Source: Polymorphum gilvum SL003B-26A1 (lineage in GTDB: Bacteria > Pseudomonadota > Alphaproteobacteria > Rhizobiales > Stappiaceae). Taken from it: 64,000 nucleotides of DNA. The translations under genes were made by a program, and so were the position numbers. Each line of letters starts with the position of its first letter. Position 1 is the first letter of the stretch. Location of the stretch: assembly GCF_000192745.1 (NCBI RefSeq), contig NC_015259.1, positions 186,001 to 250,000 of the forward strand, written 5' to 3'. Of the stretch, positions 28,186-38,361 are shown piece after piece. Below the pieces are notes generated by a model, which saw nothing but the letters and a program-made list of their open reading frames with translations, did not search any database and was not told where the DNA came from.

Positions 28186-28875
28186 CTAGCGCGGCGCCAG
28201 AACGCAGTCGAAGATTGCGCCGGCGACCCGCACGCGCGCCATGTTGGTGCGCGCCAGCCGGTCATGCGCGCGCGAGGGTTTGGCCGGGTTGCGGGCGAGC
28301 GGATTGGGCAGGGCGGTGGCGAGGCGGGCGGCCTCCGTTTGACTCAGATCCGCGGCGGACTTGCCGAACCACGCCTGCGCGGCGGCTTCCGCGCCGAAGA
28401 TGCCCTCGCCCCATTCGGCGATGTTGAGATAGAGTTCCGCGATGCGCCGCTTGGTCAGCAGCGCGTCGATCATGACGGCGAGCGGGATTTCCAGCGCCTT
28501 GCGGACGTAGCTGCGTCCGCCCCACAGGAACAGGTTCTTGGCCAGCTGCATGGTCAATGTGCTCGCCCCGCGCGGATTGTCGCCGCCGCTCAGAACCCCG
28601 ATCTGCACCTCCAGCGCGCTCCAGTCGACGCCGCCGTGGCTGCAGAAGCCGCTGTCCTCGGAGGTGATGACGGCGCGCACCAGGTGTGGCGAGATGCGCT
28701 CCAGTGGCTGCCATTTGCGGTCGACCCACAGGCCCTGGACGTGGCGAGCGAGCATCAGCGTGCTTTGCGCTGGCAGCCAAGCGTAGAGGAGCGTCAGTGC
28801 GGGCGGCAGCAGGACGAGGACGAACGCGGCGCGCAACAACCAGCGGCGCGCCCGGGCGAGGGTAAGAGGCTTCAC
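28186..28875 (-). CDS. mtgA: monofunctional biosynthetic peptidoglycan transglycosylase
   Basis: MtgA polymerises lipid II into glycan strands at the membrane surface. The 229-residue protein has one N-terminal membrane anchor and the GT51 motifs EDSGFCSHGGVDW (catalytic Glu), GASTLTMQLAKNLFL and KRRIAELYLNIAEWG. It is a type II membrane protein with its domain in the periplasm. It lies 33 bases after the cyclopropane synthase gene on the same strand and may be cotranscribed with it. Confidence 0.95.
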   Translation of the reverse strand: MKPLTLARARRWLLRAAFVLVLLPPALTLLYAWLPAQSTLMLARHVQGLWVDRKWQPLERISPHLVRAVITSEDSGFCSHGGVDWSALEVQIGVLSGGDNPRGASTLTMQLAKNLFLWGGRSYVRKALEIPLAVMIDALLTKRRIAELYLNIAEWGEGIFGAEAAAQAWFGKSAADLSQTEAARLATALPNPLARNPAKPSRAHDRLARTNMARVRVAGAIFDCVLAPR

Positions 28876-28908
28876 GCCCGGTCTGCCTTTTTCCGCGCCG
28901 CGGCCGGC

Positions 28909-30156
28909 CTATTTCGTGGCGGCGTGCCGGATGTGCTGGATGTCGCCACGCAGCTCCCGTTCGTTGTCGACGATGAAATCGCGGAGGATCGGCACCGCGT
29001 CGCGTTCCAGCGACAGCATGAGCTGGAACACCATGTTGATACCATGCAGGAAGCTGATTTCCACGCCGCAAAGGTAAAATTCCCACATGCGACAGAACCG
29101 CTCGTCGTAGAGCCGGGCCGCCTCGTCCCGGCGCGCCTCGAAGCGCTGCCGCCAGGCGCGGATCGTGTAGTAGTAGTGCAGCCGCAGCACCTCCATGTCG
29201 CAGACCCACAGGCCGAGCCGCTCGACCGAGGTCATCACCTCCGACAGGGCCGGGCAGTAGCCGCCGGGGAAGATGTATTTCAGGATGAACGGACCGGCCG
29301 AGCCGGGCGGCGCCATGCGGCCGATCGAGTGGATCATGGCATAGCCGCCCGGTTCCAGGCAGTCGCGCACCTTGGCGAAATAGCCGTCCAGGCGGCCGAT
29401 GCCGACGTGTTCCATCATGCCGACGGAGACGATCCGGTCGAATTTGCCCGAGAAGGTCCGGTAGTCCTGGCGGACGAAGCGCACGGTGCGCTCGAGCCCG
29501 GCTTCGGCAACCCGCGCCTCGGCGACGGCGATCTGCTCTGGCGAGACGTTGAGCGAAGTCACCTCTGCGCCGGCTTCCCCCATGCGCATGGCCAGCGAGC
29601 CCCAACCGCCGCCGATCTCCAGCACGCGCATGCCCGGCTTGAGGTCTAGCTTGGCCAGGATGTGATCGAGCTTGGCGGCCTGGGCCTGTTCCAGCGTGTC
29701 GTCCGGCGTGCGGTAGTAGGCGCAGCTGTAGTTCAGGCCGTCGTCGAGGAACAGGCGGTAGAGATCGGTCGACAGGTCGTAATGGTGGCGCACGTCGCGC
29801 TCGGTCCGGCCGATCATGTGTCCCTGGTGGAAGCGGCGCAGCCGTTCCCACAACCGCGACAGCCTGTGCTGCAGGGGATACAGCCCCATCGGGGCCGGAT
29901 TGATGAAGAACAGGGTGATGAAATCCAGGCAGGTCGACCCGTCTTCCAAAGTAAGCGTTCCGGCCATGTAGGCTTCTGCGGCGGCCAGCTCCGGATCTGT
30001 CGCGAGCTTCCAATGTAACGCAGGGTCATGAAGCCGGATGATTACATCGGGGCCATCGTGCCCCGTGCCGAATTCGTGATGACGGCCGTAAGCGTCTATG
30101 ATCCGGAACCGACCTCGGACGATGCAGGATTTCAGCAAGCGTGCAAGAAGGCGCAT
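28909..30156 (-). CDS. cyclopropane-fatty-acyl-phospholipid synthase family protein
   Basis: This SAM-dependent enzyme of 415 residues probably adds a methylene bridge to unsaturated phospholipid chains. The SAM motif VLEIGGGWGSLA, the RVRHHYDLS-like DVRHHYDLSTDLYRLFLDDGLNYSCAYY active region, and FPGGYCPALSEV are intact. The longer reading upstream lacks family sequence. The ATG at 30156 has GGGAGA nearby and begins MRLLARLLKSCIVRGRFRI, a usual start for this group. It is divergent from the prenyl synthase gene. Confidence 0.9.
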   Translation of the reverse strand: MRLLARLLKSCIVRGRFRIIDAYGRHHEFGTGHDGPDVIIRLHDPALHWKLATDPELAAAEAYMAGTLTLEDGSTCLDFITLFFINPAPMGLYPLQHRLSRLWERLRRFHQGHMIGRTERDVRHHYDLSTDLYRLFLDDGLNYSCAYYRTPDDTLEQAQAAKLDHILAKLDLKPGMRVLEIGGGWGSLAMRMGEAGAEVTSLNVSPEQIAVAEARVAEAGLERTVRFVRQDYRTFSGKFDRIVSVGMMEHVGIGRLDGYFAKVRDCLEPGGYAMIHSIGRMAPPGSAGPFILKYIFPGGYCPALSEVMTSVERLGLWVCDMEVLRLHYYYTIRAWRQRFEARRDEAARLYDERFCRMWEFYLCGVEISFLHGINMVFQLMLSLERDAVPILRDFIVDNERELRGDIQHIRHAATK

Positions 30157-30361
30157 GGTTACTGTCTCCCGATGACAGGACTTCAGCATATTCCCGAATT
30201 TCCCGCCGATGCAACCACCGCGGGCCTCGGCTCGCCGCGGATCGCGGCTTGACGCCCGCGCCGTTTCGGGTGAGGGAACCGGCCGGGCCGCGCGCGTCGA
30301 TCGCGACCCAGGACAGACGCCCCGGGACAGACAGCCCGGGACGAGGGGCAGGACGAGGGAC

Positions 30362-31273
30362 ATGGACGTGACCGAACGGCTGGAAGCGCATCTTGCGGAG
30401 GTGGCCGGGCGCATGGAGGCGGTTCTGGCCGACGCGCTCGCCCCCGCGCCCAAGGATGGCGAGACGGAACGCCCGTCACGGTTGGTCGAGGCCATGCGCC
30501 ATGCGGCGCTGGGCGGCGGCAAGCGGCTGCGGCCGGTGCTGATGGTCGAGACGGCGCGTCTGTTCGGCCGCGCCGACGACGGCGTCTACCGCGCCGCCGC
30601 AGCGCTGGAATGCATCCACTGCTATTCGCTGGTTCACGACGATCTGCCGGCGATGGACGACGATGACCTGCGCCGGGGGCGCCCGACCGTCCACAAGGCG
30701 TTCGACGAAGCGACTGCCATCCTGGCCGGCGATGCGCTGCTGACGCTCGCCTTCGACCTGATCGCGGAGGCCCCGGTGCATCCCGATCCGGCGGTGCGGT
30801 TGAGGCTGTCGCAGGAGCTGGCGCGCGCCGCCGGCGTCGGCGGCATGGCCGGCGGCCAGATGCTGGACCTGGAGGCCGAGCACCGCGTGCGCAGCGAGAC
30901 CGAGATCCGCACGCTGCAGGCGATGAAGACCGGCGCGCTGCTGCGCTACGCCTGCCGGGCCGGGGCGATCCTGGCCGACGCGGGCGCGGAGGACGTGGCG
31001 CGGATGACGCGGTTCGGCGAAGTCGTCGGTCTCGCCTTCCAGCTTGCCGACGACCTGCTTGACCTGGAAGCGCAGGCGGATGCGGTCGGCAAGGCCACGG
31101 GGAAGGATGCGGCCGCCGGCAAGGCGACGCTGGTGGCGCTTTACGGGCCGCAGCAGACGCGTGTGATCCTTGCCGACTTGTCGGCCGAAGCGAAGGCGCT
31201 CCTCGCCAGCGACGGCGCGCGCGGAGACCTGCTCAGCCAGCTTGCCGCCTTCGTCGCCGAGCGGCAGCGCTGA
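30362..31273 (+). CDS. polyprenyl synthetase (farnesyl/geranylgeranyl diphosphate synthase)
   Basis: This short-chain trans-prenyl diphosphate synthase of 303 residues has the first Asp-rich motif DDLPAMDDDDLRRGRPTVHKAF and the second LADDLLDLEAQADAVGKATGKD. Both bind Mg-diphosphate, and GGGKRLRPVL precedes them. Length and motifs fit IspA-type farnesyl diphosphate synthase feeding quinone and undecaprenyl pathways. Chain length cannot be fixed by eye. The ATG at 30362 has GAGGGA directly upstream. Confidence 0.92.
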   Translation: MDVTERLEAHLAEVAGRMEAVLADALAPAPKDGETERPSRLVEAMRHAALGGGKRLRPVLMVETARLFGRADDGVYRAAAALECIHCYSLVHDDLPAMDDDDLRRGRPTVHKAFDEATAILAGDALLTLAFDLIAEAPVHPDPAVRLRLSQELARAAGVGGMAGGQMLDLEAEHRVRSETEIRTLQAMKTGALLRYACRAGAILADAGAEDVARMTRFGEVVGLAFQLADDLLDLEAQADAVGKATGKDAAAGKATLVALYGPQQTRVILADLSAEAKALLASDGARGDLLSQLAAFVAERQR

Positions 31274-31291
31274 CGCCAGCCGGACCGGCCG

Positions 31292-33307
31292 TCAGGCGCT
31301 TCTGGGTGCGGTGAAGGCGGCGAGGGCTTCGGCACTGCCGCCCTTGTCCTTCAGGCCGTCGACCGTGCGCAGGAAATCCTTCAGCAGGTTGCCGGGGATT
31401 TCGATCTCCGCCTGCGGCCTGCCGAACAGGTAGCCCTGCAGATGGTCCACGGCGAGGCCTTCGATGGCGCGCGCCTGAAGCAGGGTCTCGACGCCTTCGA
31501 TGGTCACCCGCATGTTCAGGGCGCGGCCGAGCGCGATGATCGTCGACAGGATCTTCTGGATCGTTTCCGCCGATTGTGCGTAGCCGTCCATGAAGCTGCG
31601 GTCGATCTTGATCTTGTCGAACGGGAACCGCCACAGGTAGCTGAGGCTCGAATAGCCGGTGCCGAAATCGTCCATGACGATGCTGACGCCGAGCGCCTTG
31701 AGGTCGTTCAGCTGTCGCAGGACGCTGTCGCTGTCGTCCAACAGCAGACTTTCGGTGATCTCCAGCTCCAGTCGGCCGGGGGCCAGGCCGGTCTCCTCGA
31801 GGGTCCTGGCGACGAACTCGGCGAGGTTGCCCGCGGCGAACTGGGACGGCGACAGGTTGATCGCGATCGACAGGTCGTCCGGCCAGGAGGTGGCCGACTG
31901 GCAGGCCTTGCGGATGACCCAGCCGCCGATGGTCGGCAGCAGGCCGAGATCCTCGGCGACCGGGATGAACTCGGTCGGCGGCACCATCTCGCCGGTGTCG
32001 TCCGGCAGGCGCAACAGGGCCTCGAAGCCGGTGATGCGCCCTTCGGCGACGCACATGATCGGCTGGAAATGCAGCAGGAAATTGCGGTCGCGCGAGGCGA
32101 GGCGAACGAGGCGCTCAAGCTCGCGCCGTCGCACCAGTTCCTCTTCCATGGTGTCGCGGAAGAAGCTGAAGCCGTTGCGGCCCGTGTTCTTGACGAAGGA
32201 CAGCGCGAAGCCGGCCTTCTTGACCAGCTCGCGCGCCGACGTGGCGTCGGCGGGCATCAGCGCGCAGCCGATGCTGACCGAGATCGGCACGTCGCGGTCC
32301 TCCACGGCATAGGTCTCCGACAGGCGCCGGACCAGGCGCTGCGCCATGGACTCCGCCTGCCGCTGGCAGAGAATGCCGCACTGGGCGATCACGAACTCGT
32401 CGCCGCCGAAGCGGCCGATGAAGTCGTACGGCCTGATCATCTCGCTGGCGCGCATGGCGACCAGGCGGATCAGTGCGTCGCCTTCTTCGGGTCCCAGTTC
32501 GTCGTTGACGGCCTTGAAGCGGTCGATGTCGATGACATGCAGGGCGATGGCCTCGCCGTCGGCGGCCGCGGTGCGGACGGTCTCTTCGAGTCGGTCCATG
32601 AAGGCGGCCCGGTTGAGCACGCCGGTCAGGCCGTCGTGGCGGGCGTGGAAGTCGGCCCTGGCGTCGGCGACGCGCTTGCCTTGCGAACGGACCACGAAGG
32701 CGGTGTAGGGAATCGAGAAGGCGAGGGCGAGCAGGGCGCTCAGCAGCAGTCCCGCGAGCGTCAGGTCGTGGCGGAACCGGGTCGCGGTTTCGCTCTGGTC
32801 GACATAGACCTCGACGACGGCGGCGATCCTGCCGTCCCTGACGATCGGCAGGTAGGTCTCCGCATAGACGTCCGGCCGTCCCGGCTTCCTGTCGTCGAAG
32901 ACCTGCGTGAACGGAGTGCCGGTCTGGAACACGGCGGCGGCCTGCGGGTTGTGGGTGGCAAGGTCGGCGCCTTCGGTCTCGATGCGGCCCTGGTCGTCGA
33001 CCACCAGCCGCAGCCGGCCGTCGTCGCCGAAGATCTTGAAGCGGAAGACGCGGCCCATGGTGCCGGCGAGACGGATGACCTCGAGGCTCTGGGCCGACGG
33101 CTCCGAGGCGTTGGCAATGGCCTCCAGGTCGGTCAGCTTTTCCGAAAGGCCTTCCGCCCACATGCGCGATTCCATCTGCGCGTCGCGGGCGATCCAGTGG
33201 TCGACGAAATAGGAAATCAACTGCAGCGCGCAGGCCACAAAGACGACGCCGGCGACCAGCAGGCCGCCGATGAGCCGGAAATCAGAAACTGGCACCGCCT
33301 TACGCAT
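31292..33307 (-). CDS. bifunctional GGDEF-EAL cyclic di-GMP protein
   Basis: This membrane protein of 671 residues is likely to make and/or break cyclic di-GMP. Two membrane helices (about 10-30 and 185-210) flank a periplasmic sensor region. The GGDEF domain (about 235-390) keeps an intact GGDEF active site in IGRFGGDEFVIAQC. The EAL domain (about 405-650) keeps EALLRL, the DDFGTGYSSLSYL loop and KIDRSFM. Both domains look catalytically competent, so net direction is unclear. It is transcribed alone, with a promoter predicted upstream. Confidence 0.93.
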   Translation of the reverse strand: MRKAVPVSDFRLIGGLLVAGVVFVACALQLISYFVDHWIARDAQMESRMWAEGLSEKLTDLEAIANASEPSAQSLEVIRLAGTMGRVFRFKIFGDDGRLRLVVDDQGRIETEGADLATHNPQAAAVFQTGTPFTQVFDDRKPGRPDVYAETYLPIVRDGRIAAVVEVYVDQSETATRFRHDLTLAGLLLSALLALAFSIPYTAFVVRSQGKRVADARADFHARHDGLTGVLNRAAFMDRLEETVRTAAADGEAIALHVIDIDRFKAVNDELGPEEGDALIRLVAMRASEMIRPYDFIGRFGGDEFVIAQCGILCQRQAESMAQRLVRRLSETYAVEDRDVPISVSIGCALMPADATSARELVKKAGFALSFVKNTGRNGFSFFRDTMEEELVRRRELERLVRLASRDRNFLLHFQPIMCVAEGRITGFEALLRLPDDTGEMVPPTEFIPVAEDLGLLPTIGGWVIRKACQSATSWPDDLSIAINLSPSQFAAGNLAEFVARTLEETGLAPGRLELEITESLLLDDSDSVLRQLNDLKALGVSIVMDDFGTGYSSLSYLWRFPFDKIKIDRSFMDGYAQSAETIQKILSTIIALGRALNMRVTIEGVETLLQARAIEGLAVDHLQGYLFGRPQAEIEIPGNLLKDFLRTVDGLKDKGGSAEALAAFTAPRSA

Positions 33308-33348
33308 TCGGCCCCCCGGGTTCGTCAGGAGACCTAAGCAAAAATGTC

Positions 33349-33376
33349 CTAATATATTCTATCGGACACTTGACAA
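33349..33376 (-). promoter_or_regulatory. predicted promoter of the GGDEF-EAL gene with flanking inverted repeat
   Basis: On the minus strand TTGTCA (33371-33376) and TATTAG (33349-33354) are 16 bases apart. TGTCC (33345-33349) and GGACA (33364-33368) form a short inverted repeat around the -10 region. Confidence 0.35.
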
Positions 33377-33416
33377 ACCGCGCCAGATGCCTGCGGCCAA
33401 CTCATGCCGGACACGA

Positions 33417-34334
33417 TCACGCCTTGTGACGGCCAAAATCCGGTGCCGCCGTTTCTTGGCCGGCCTCGATGATCGAGCGGCGGATGCCGCGGGTGCGCGT
33501 GAACAGGTCGAACAGCGCCTGGCCGTCGCCCCAGCGGATCGCCCGCTGCAGGGCGGCCAGATCCTCCGAGAAGCGTGCCAGCATCTCCAGGATGGCGTCC
33601 TTGTTGTGCAGGCAGACATCGCGCCACATGGTCGGATCGGAAGCCGCCAGGCGGGTGAAGTCGCGGAAGCCCGAGGCGGAATACTTGATCACCTCGGATT
33701 TGGTGACCGTCTCCAGGTCGTCGGCGGTACCGACGATGTTATAGGCGATCAGGTGCGGCAGGTGCGAGACGATGGCGAGCACCAGGTCGTGGTGCTGCGG
33801 GTCCATGGTGTCGACGTTGGAGCCGCAGGCGCGCCAGAAGGCGGAGAGCTTCTCCAGCGCTTCCGGGTTCGTGCCGGGCAGCGGCGTCAGGATGCACCAG
33901 CGGTTCTGGAACAGGGTCGCGAAACCGGCGTCCGGCCCCGAATGCTCCGTGCCCGCGATCGGATGGCCAGGGATGAAATGGACACCCTTCGGCACATGGG
34001 GGGCGATCTGGGCAACGACGGAGGCCTTGGTCGACCCGACATCGGTCAGGATCGCGCCTTTCTTCAGCGACGGCGCGATCCATTTGGCGACCGCCTCGCT
34101 GGCGCCGACCGGAATACCGAGCACGACCAGGTCCGCACCCTCCACCGCCACGGCCGCGTCGGCCTCGTAACGGTCGCCGAGGCCCAGTTCCTCTGCGCGG
34201 GCCAGCGTCTGCGGCGAGCGGGTGGAGATGACGATCTCCCGGGCGAGGTTCTCCTCGCGGACGACGCGGGCGATCGAGGACCCGATCAGGCCGATGCCGA
34301 TCAGGGCGACGCGCTGGAACAGGGGCTCAGGCAT
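33417..34334 (-). CDS. tyrC: prephenate/arogenate dehydrogenase
   Basis: This NAD(P)-dependent enzyme of tyrosine synthesis oxidatively decarboxylates prephenate or arogenate. The 305-residue protein has the Rossmann motif VALIGIGLIGSSIARV near the start, the catalytic-His region FIPGHPIAGTEHSGPDAG, and the ISHLPHLIAY helix. It is the last gene of a chorismate mutase-hisC-tyrC operon. HisC-type aminotransferases can act on prephenate-derived acids, so the three genes make sense together. Confidence 0.93.
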   Translation of the reverse strand: MPEPLFQRVALIGIGLIGSSIARVVREENLAREIVISTRSPQTLARAEELGLGDRYEADAAVAVEGADLVVLGIPVGASEAVAKWIAPSLKKGAILTDVGSTKASVVAQIAPHVPKGVHFIPGHPIAGTEHSGPDAGFATLFQNRWCILTPLPGTNPEALEKLSAFWRACGSNVDTMDPQHHDLVLAIVSHLPHLIAYNIVGTADDLETVTKSEVIKYSASGFRDFTRLAASDPTMWRDVCLHNKDAILEMLARFSEDLAALQRAIRWGDGQALFDLFTRTRGIRRSIIEAGQETAAPDFGRHKA

Positions 34335-34352
34335 GGCGGAGAGACGGACTTT

Positions 34353-35468
34353 CTAGCTGTTCAGGAACTCGGCGAGGGCGGCGACCACGGCACGGTTGGC
34401 CTCCTCGGAGCCGATCGACATGCGTAGCGCGTTGGGCAGGCCGTAATTGGCGACCAGCCGGAGCACGCAGCCGCGCGCCGACAGGAAGGCATCGGCGTCG
34501 GCGGCGCGCTTGCCGTCCGTATCGGGGAAATGCATCAGCACGAAGTTGCCGACGCTCGGCGTCACGGCAAGGCCGAGCTTTTCCAGTTCGGTCGTGACCC
34601 AAGGCAGCCAGGTGTCGTTGTGGCCGACCGCCGCCTCGACGAAGGCGCGATCCTTCACCGCGGCGACGCCGGCGGCGATCGCCGGGCCCGACACGTTGAA
34701 CGGGCCGCGGATGCGGTTCAGCGCGTCGATCATGTGCGCCGGACCGAAGCCCCAGCCGAGCCGCAGGTTGGCAAGGCCGTAGATCTTGGAGAAAGTGCGC
34801 GTCATGAACACGTTCTCGGTCGTCGCGGCCAGTTCCATCCCCGCCTCGTAGTCGTTGCGGCGCACGTATTCAGCATAGGCAGCGTCGAGCACGAGCACGA
34901 CATGTGGCGGCAGGCCGGCATGCAGGCGGCGGACCTCCTCGAACGGCAGGTAGGTGCCGGTCGGATTGTTCGGATTGGCGAGGTAGACCATCTTGGTGCG
35001 GCCGGTGACCCGCGCCAGGATGGCGTCGACATCCGTGGTCAGGTTCCTTTCCGGCGCCACCACCGGCGTCGCCCCGGCGGCGCGGATGGCGATCTCGTAG
35101 ACCAGGAAGCCGTGCTCGCTGTAGATCGCCTCGTCGCCGGGCGCGAGATAGGCGTTGGACACGAGGCTGAGGATCTCGTCCGAGCCGGCGCCGCAGATGA
35201 TCCGGTCCGGGTTGAGCCCGTAGACGTCGCCGATCGCCGCGCGCAGAGCGCTGGCGCTGCCGTCCGGATAGAGCTCCAGCTTGTCGCCGACCTCGGCATA
35301 GGCCGCGCGCGCCTGCGGGCTGGCGCCGAGTGGCGTCTCGTTGGACGACAGCTTGTACAGCCGGGCGCCGCCGGTCGCCTTGGACTTGCCGGGAACGTAG
35401 GGGGCGATGTCGAGGACACCGGGGCGGGGTTGCGGGCGGGTGATGCTGGGGGTGTTCATGGTCTTCAT
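34353..35468 (-). CDS. hisC: histidinol-phosphate aminotransferase
   Basis: This PLP-dependent class II aminotransferase of 371 residues works in histidine synthesis and often in phenylalanine/tyrosine transamination. It shows [23 protein letters not shown], the YAEYVR region and the PLP lysine in [18 protein letters not shown]. The ATG at 35468 overlaps the stop of the chorismate mutase gene (ATGA), and this fixes the start. The aromatic operon setting suggests a role in tyrosine/phenylalanine synthesis. Confidence 0.94.
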   Translation of the reverse strand: MKTMNTPSITRPQPRPGVLDIAPYVPGKSKATGGARLYKLSSNETPLGASPQARAAYAEVGDKLELYPDGSASALRAAIGDVYGLNPDRIICGAGSDEILSLVSNAYLAPGDEAIYSEHGFLVYEIAIRAAGATPVVAPERNLTTDVDAILARVTGRTKMVYLANPNNPTGTYLPFEEVRRLHAGLPPHVVLVLDAAYAEYVRRNDYEAGMELAATTENVFMTRTFSKIYGLANLRLGWGFGPAHMIDALNRIRGPFNVSGPAIAAGVAAVKDRAFVEAAVGHNDTWLPWVTTELEKLGLAVTPSVGNFVLMHFPDTDGKRAADADAFLSARGCVLRLVANYGLPNALRMSIGSEEANRAVVAALAEFLNS

Positions 35469-36349
35469 GCCTCGTCGGCGCGCGGGTCTCCCCAGCCGCC
35501 GGTTTCGAACTCGTCCTCCGCGCCAGGATCGATGTCGATCGGCGCGGCATAGCCGCCCACGGGGCGCAGCACGTCCGGCTCGGCGCCAGCCTCGATGCAG
35601 GCCGCCAGGACGTCCTCTTCGGTCATGTCCGCCGAGACGGCGAGCAGCGCGTCGACGCCGTCGCCGGTGCGGAAGAAACTCAGAACCTCGATGCCGCTGT
35701 TCATCAGGCTGCCGGGGAGGGCGCCGATCCAGCGGGCGTCGAAGACGCGGGTGTCGGGCATCTCCTGGCCGGGGATCGGGCGGCAGATGACCACCGCCGG
35801 CAGGTCGGCCGGCCGGTCCTCGGCGACGAAGAAGGGCAGGCGCGCGACGATCTGTGCGCCGTCCGTACCCAGGCCGCGCCACCACGGCAAGTCGGCACGC
35901 TCGCTCAGCGCGACGATGCCGAGGTCGGAGACCGAGGCGGCCACTGTGCCGACCACGTCAGCGGCATCGCCCGGCGTTTCCATCTCGACGGAAAAGCCGA
36001 AGTAGAACCGCGCCAGGTCGCGCATGGCTGCGATGTCGGCACCGCCGTCCAGATGCACCCGGTAGTCGCCCTGCAGCCGGGTGCTGGTCGAGATGATCTC
36101 GCGCCACAGGTGCTCCACCGCGGTCAGCGGCAGCGAGCCGGCATGGCGCTCGACCATGCGGCGCATCATGTCGGCCTCCCGGTCGGGGCGGAACATCACC
36201 CCTTCGGCGCCGCTTGCGCGCTTGGCCGCGACGATGCCGTCGATCACCCGCGCGCGATCCATCAACAGCCGGTGCAGGTCCGCATCGATGGCGTCGATGC
36301 GCCGGCGCAGGGCGTCGAGGGACGGGAGCTGGGCAGGGTCGTCGGACAT
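35465..36349 (-). CDS. chorismate mutase with an unassigned C-terminal region
   Basis: Residues about 8-95 form an AroQ-type chorismate mutase ([29 protein letters not shown]...), which turns chorismate into prephenate. The remaining roughly 195 residues (from about [10 protein letters not shown] to the end) resemble neither an intact prephenate dehydratase nor a clear ACT domain, though they contain ACT-like segments such as [22 protein letters not shown] (here IEVLSFF). The 294-residue form is known as chorismate mutase in related bacteria. I chose the ATG at 36349 over a TTG 24 bases upstream. It is the first gene of the operon. Confidence 0.85.
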   Translation of the reverse strand: MSDDPAQLPSLDALRRRIDAIDADLHRLLMDRARVIDGIVAAKRASGAEGVMFRPDREADMMRRMVERHAGSLPLTAVEHLWREIISTSTRLQGDYRVHLDGGADIAAMRDLARFYFGFSVEMETPGDAADVVGTVAASVSDLGIVALSERADLPWWRGLGTDGAQIVARLPFFVAEDRPADLPAVVICRPIPGQEMPDTRVFDARWIGALPGSLMNSGIEVLSFFRTGDGVDALLAVSADMTEEDVLAACIEAGAEPDVLRPVGGYAAPIDIDPGAEDEFETGGWGDPRADEA

Positions 36350-36393
36350 GGCGGGATTTGGGCCTCGCGGCAATGTGGCGGTCGCGGCGCATA

Positions 36394-36422
36394 GTCATAG
36401 GCAGGAGCCGCGTCGAAAGCAA
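36394..36422 (-). promoter_or_regulatory. predicted promoter of the chorismate mutase-hisC-tyrC operon
   Basis: On the minus strand TTGCTT (36417-36422) and TATGAC (36394-36399) are 17 bases apart, about 45 bases before the first start codon. Confidence 0.45.
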
Positions 36423-36431
36423 AAGAAAACA

Positions 36432-36461
36432 TTGACACTGGACCGGCCGGGACCCTAGCTA
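36432..36461 (+). promoter_or_regulatory. possible promoter of metX-metW
   Basis: A perfect TTGACA (36432-36437) is followed after 18 bases by TAGCTA, a poor -10 match. The -35 boxes of the two divergent promoters are only nine bases apart. Confidence 0.35.
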
Positions 36462-36527
36462 GCAGCCCCTTGCAATGTGCGGCTTTCCGGCATCCGCACG
36501 ACGAGCCCAGGGATGATGCTTCGGGTC

Positions 36528-37736
<1,209 letters not shown>

Positions 37737-37737
37737 G

Positions 37738-38361
37738 ATGACCACGAACACCCGCATGCTCCAGCCGCGCGGCGATCACCTGGTGGTCTGCGATCTCGTC
37801 CCGGAAGGGGCGCGCGTGCTCGACGTCGGCTGCGAGGACGGCGCGCTGCTGCGGCTGCTCGCCGAGCGGCGCCATGTCGATGGCCGCGGCATCGAGCTGT
37901 CGCAGAGCGGCGTCAACAAGGCGGTGGCGCGCGGCCTGTCGGTCGTCCAGGGCGACGCCGATACCGACCTCGCCGACTATCCGGACGATGCCTTCGACGT
38001 GGTCATCCTCAGCCAGACGCTGCAGGCGACCCGCGATCCCAAGGGCGTACTGCGCCAGCTGTTGCGCATCGGCGGCCTGGTGATCGTGTCGATCCCCAAT
38101 TTCGCCCACTGGCGCAACCGCATGCAACTCCTGCTGCGCGGCCGCATGCCGGTGACCAAGTACCTGCCCTATCAGTGGTACGACACGCCGAACATCCATT
38201 TCTGCTCGATCCGCGACTTTGTCGCCCTGGTCGACGAGCTGGACGCCACGGTGGTCAAGGCGGTGGCGCTCAGCGGTCGCGGCGAGCGGATTACCTTCAA
38301 CGCGCCGTGGTGGCTGTGGAATCTGGTCGGCGAACAGGCGGTGTTCCTGTTGAAACGGTGA
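37738..38361 (+). CDS. metW: methionine biosynthesis protein MetW
   Basis: MetW, a 207-residue class I methyltransferase-fold protein, accompanies metX in many proteobacteria and is thought to modulate it. It shows VLDVGCEDGALLRLLAE, the RGIELSQSGVNKAVARGLSVVQGDADTDL region, and the FCSIRDFVALVDELD tail. The start at 37738 follows the metX stop by one base. Its last 65 bases overlap the 3' end of the convergent methyltransferase gene. Confidence 0.94.
   Translation: MTTNTRMLQPRGDHLVVCDLVPEGARVLDVGCEDGALLRLLAERRHVDGRGIELSQSGVNKAVARGLSVVQGDADTDLADYPDDAFDVVILSQTLQATRDPKGVLRQLLRIGGLVIVSIPNFAHWRNRMQLLLRGRMPVTKYLPYQWYDTPNIHFCSIRDFVALVDELDATVVKAVALSGRGERITFNAPWWLWNLVGEQAVFLLKR

Noticed and set aside
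30305-30360. short GGACAGAC/CCCGGGAC repetitions before the prenyl synthase gene
   Set aside because: Too short and irregular in phase to separate from GC-rich chance similarity.
36432-36527. possible SAM riboswitch in the metX leader
   Set aside because: SAM-II elements occur before metX/metA in alphaproteobacteria, but I could not find their conserved pseudoknot segments here.
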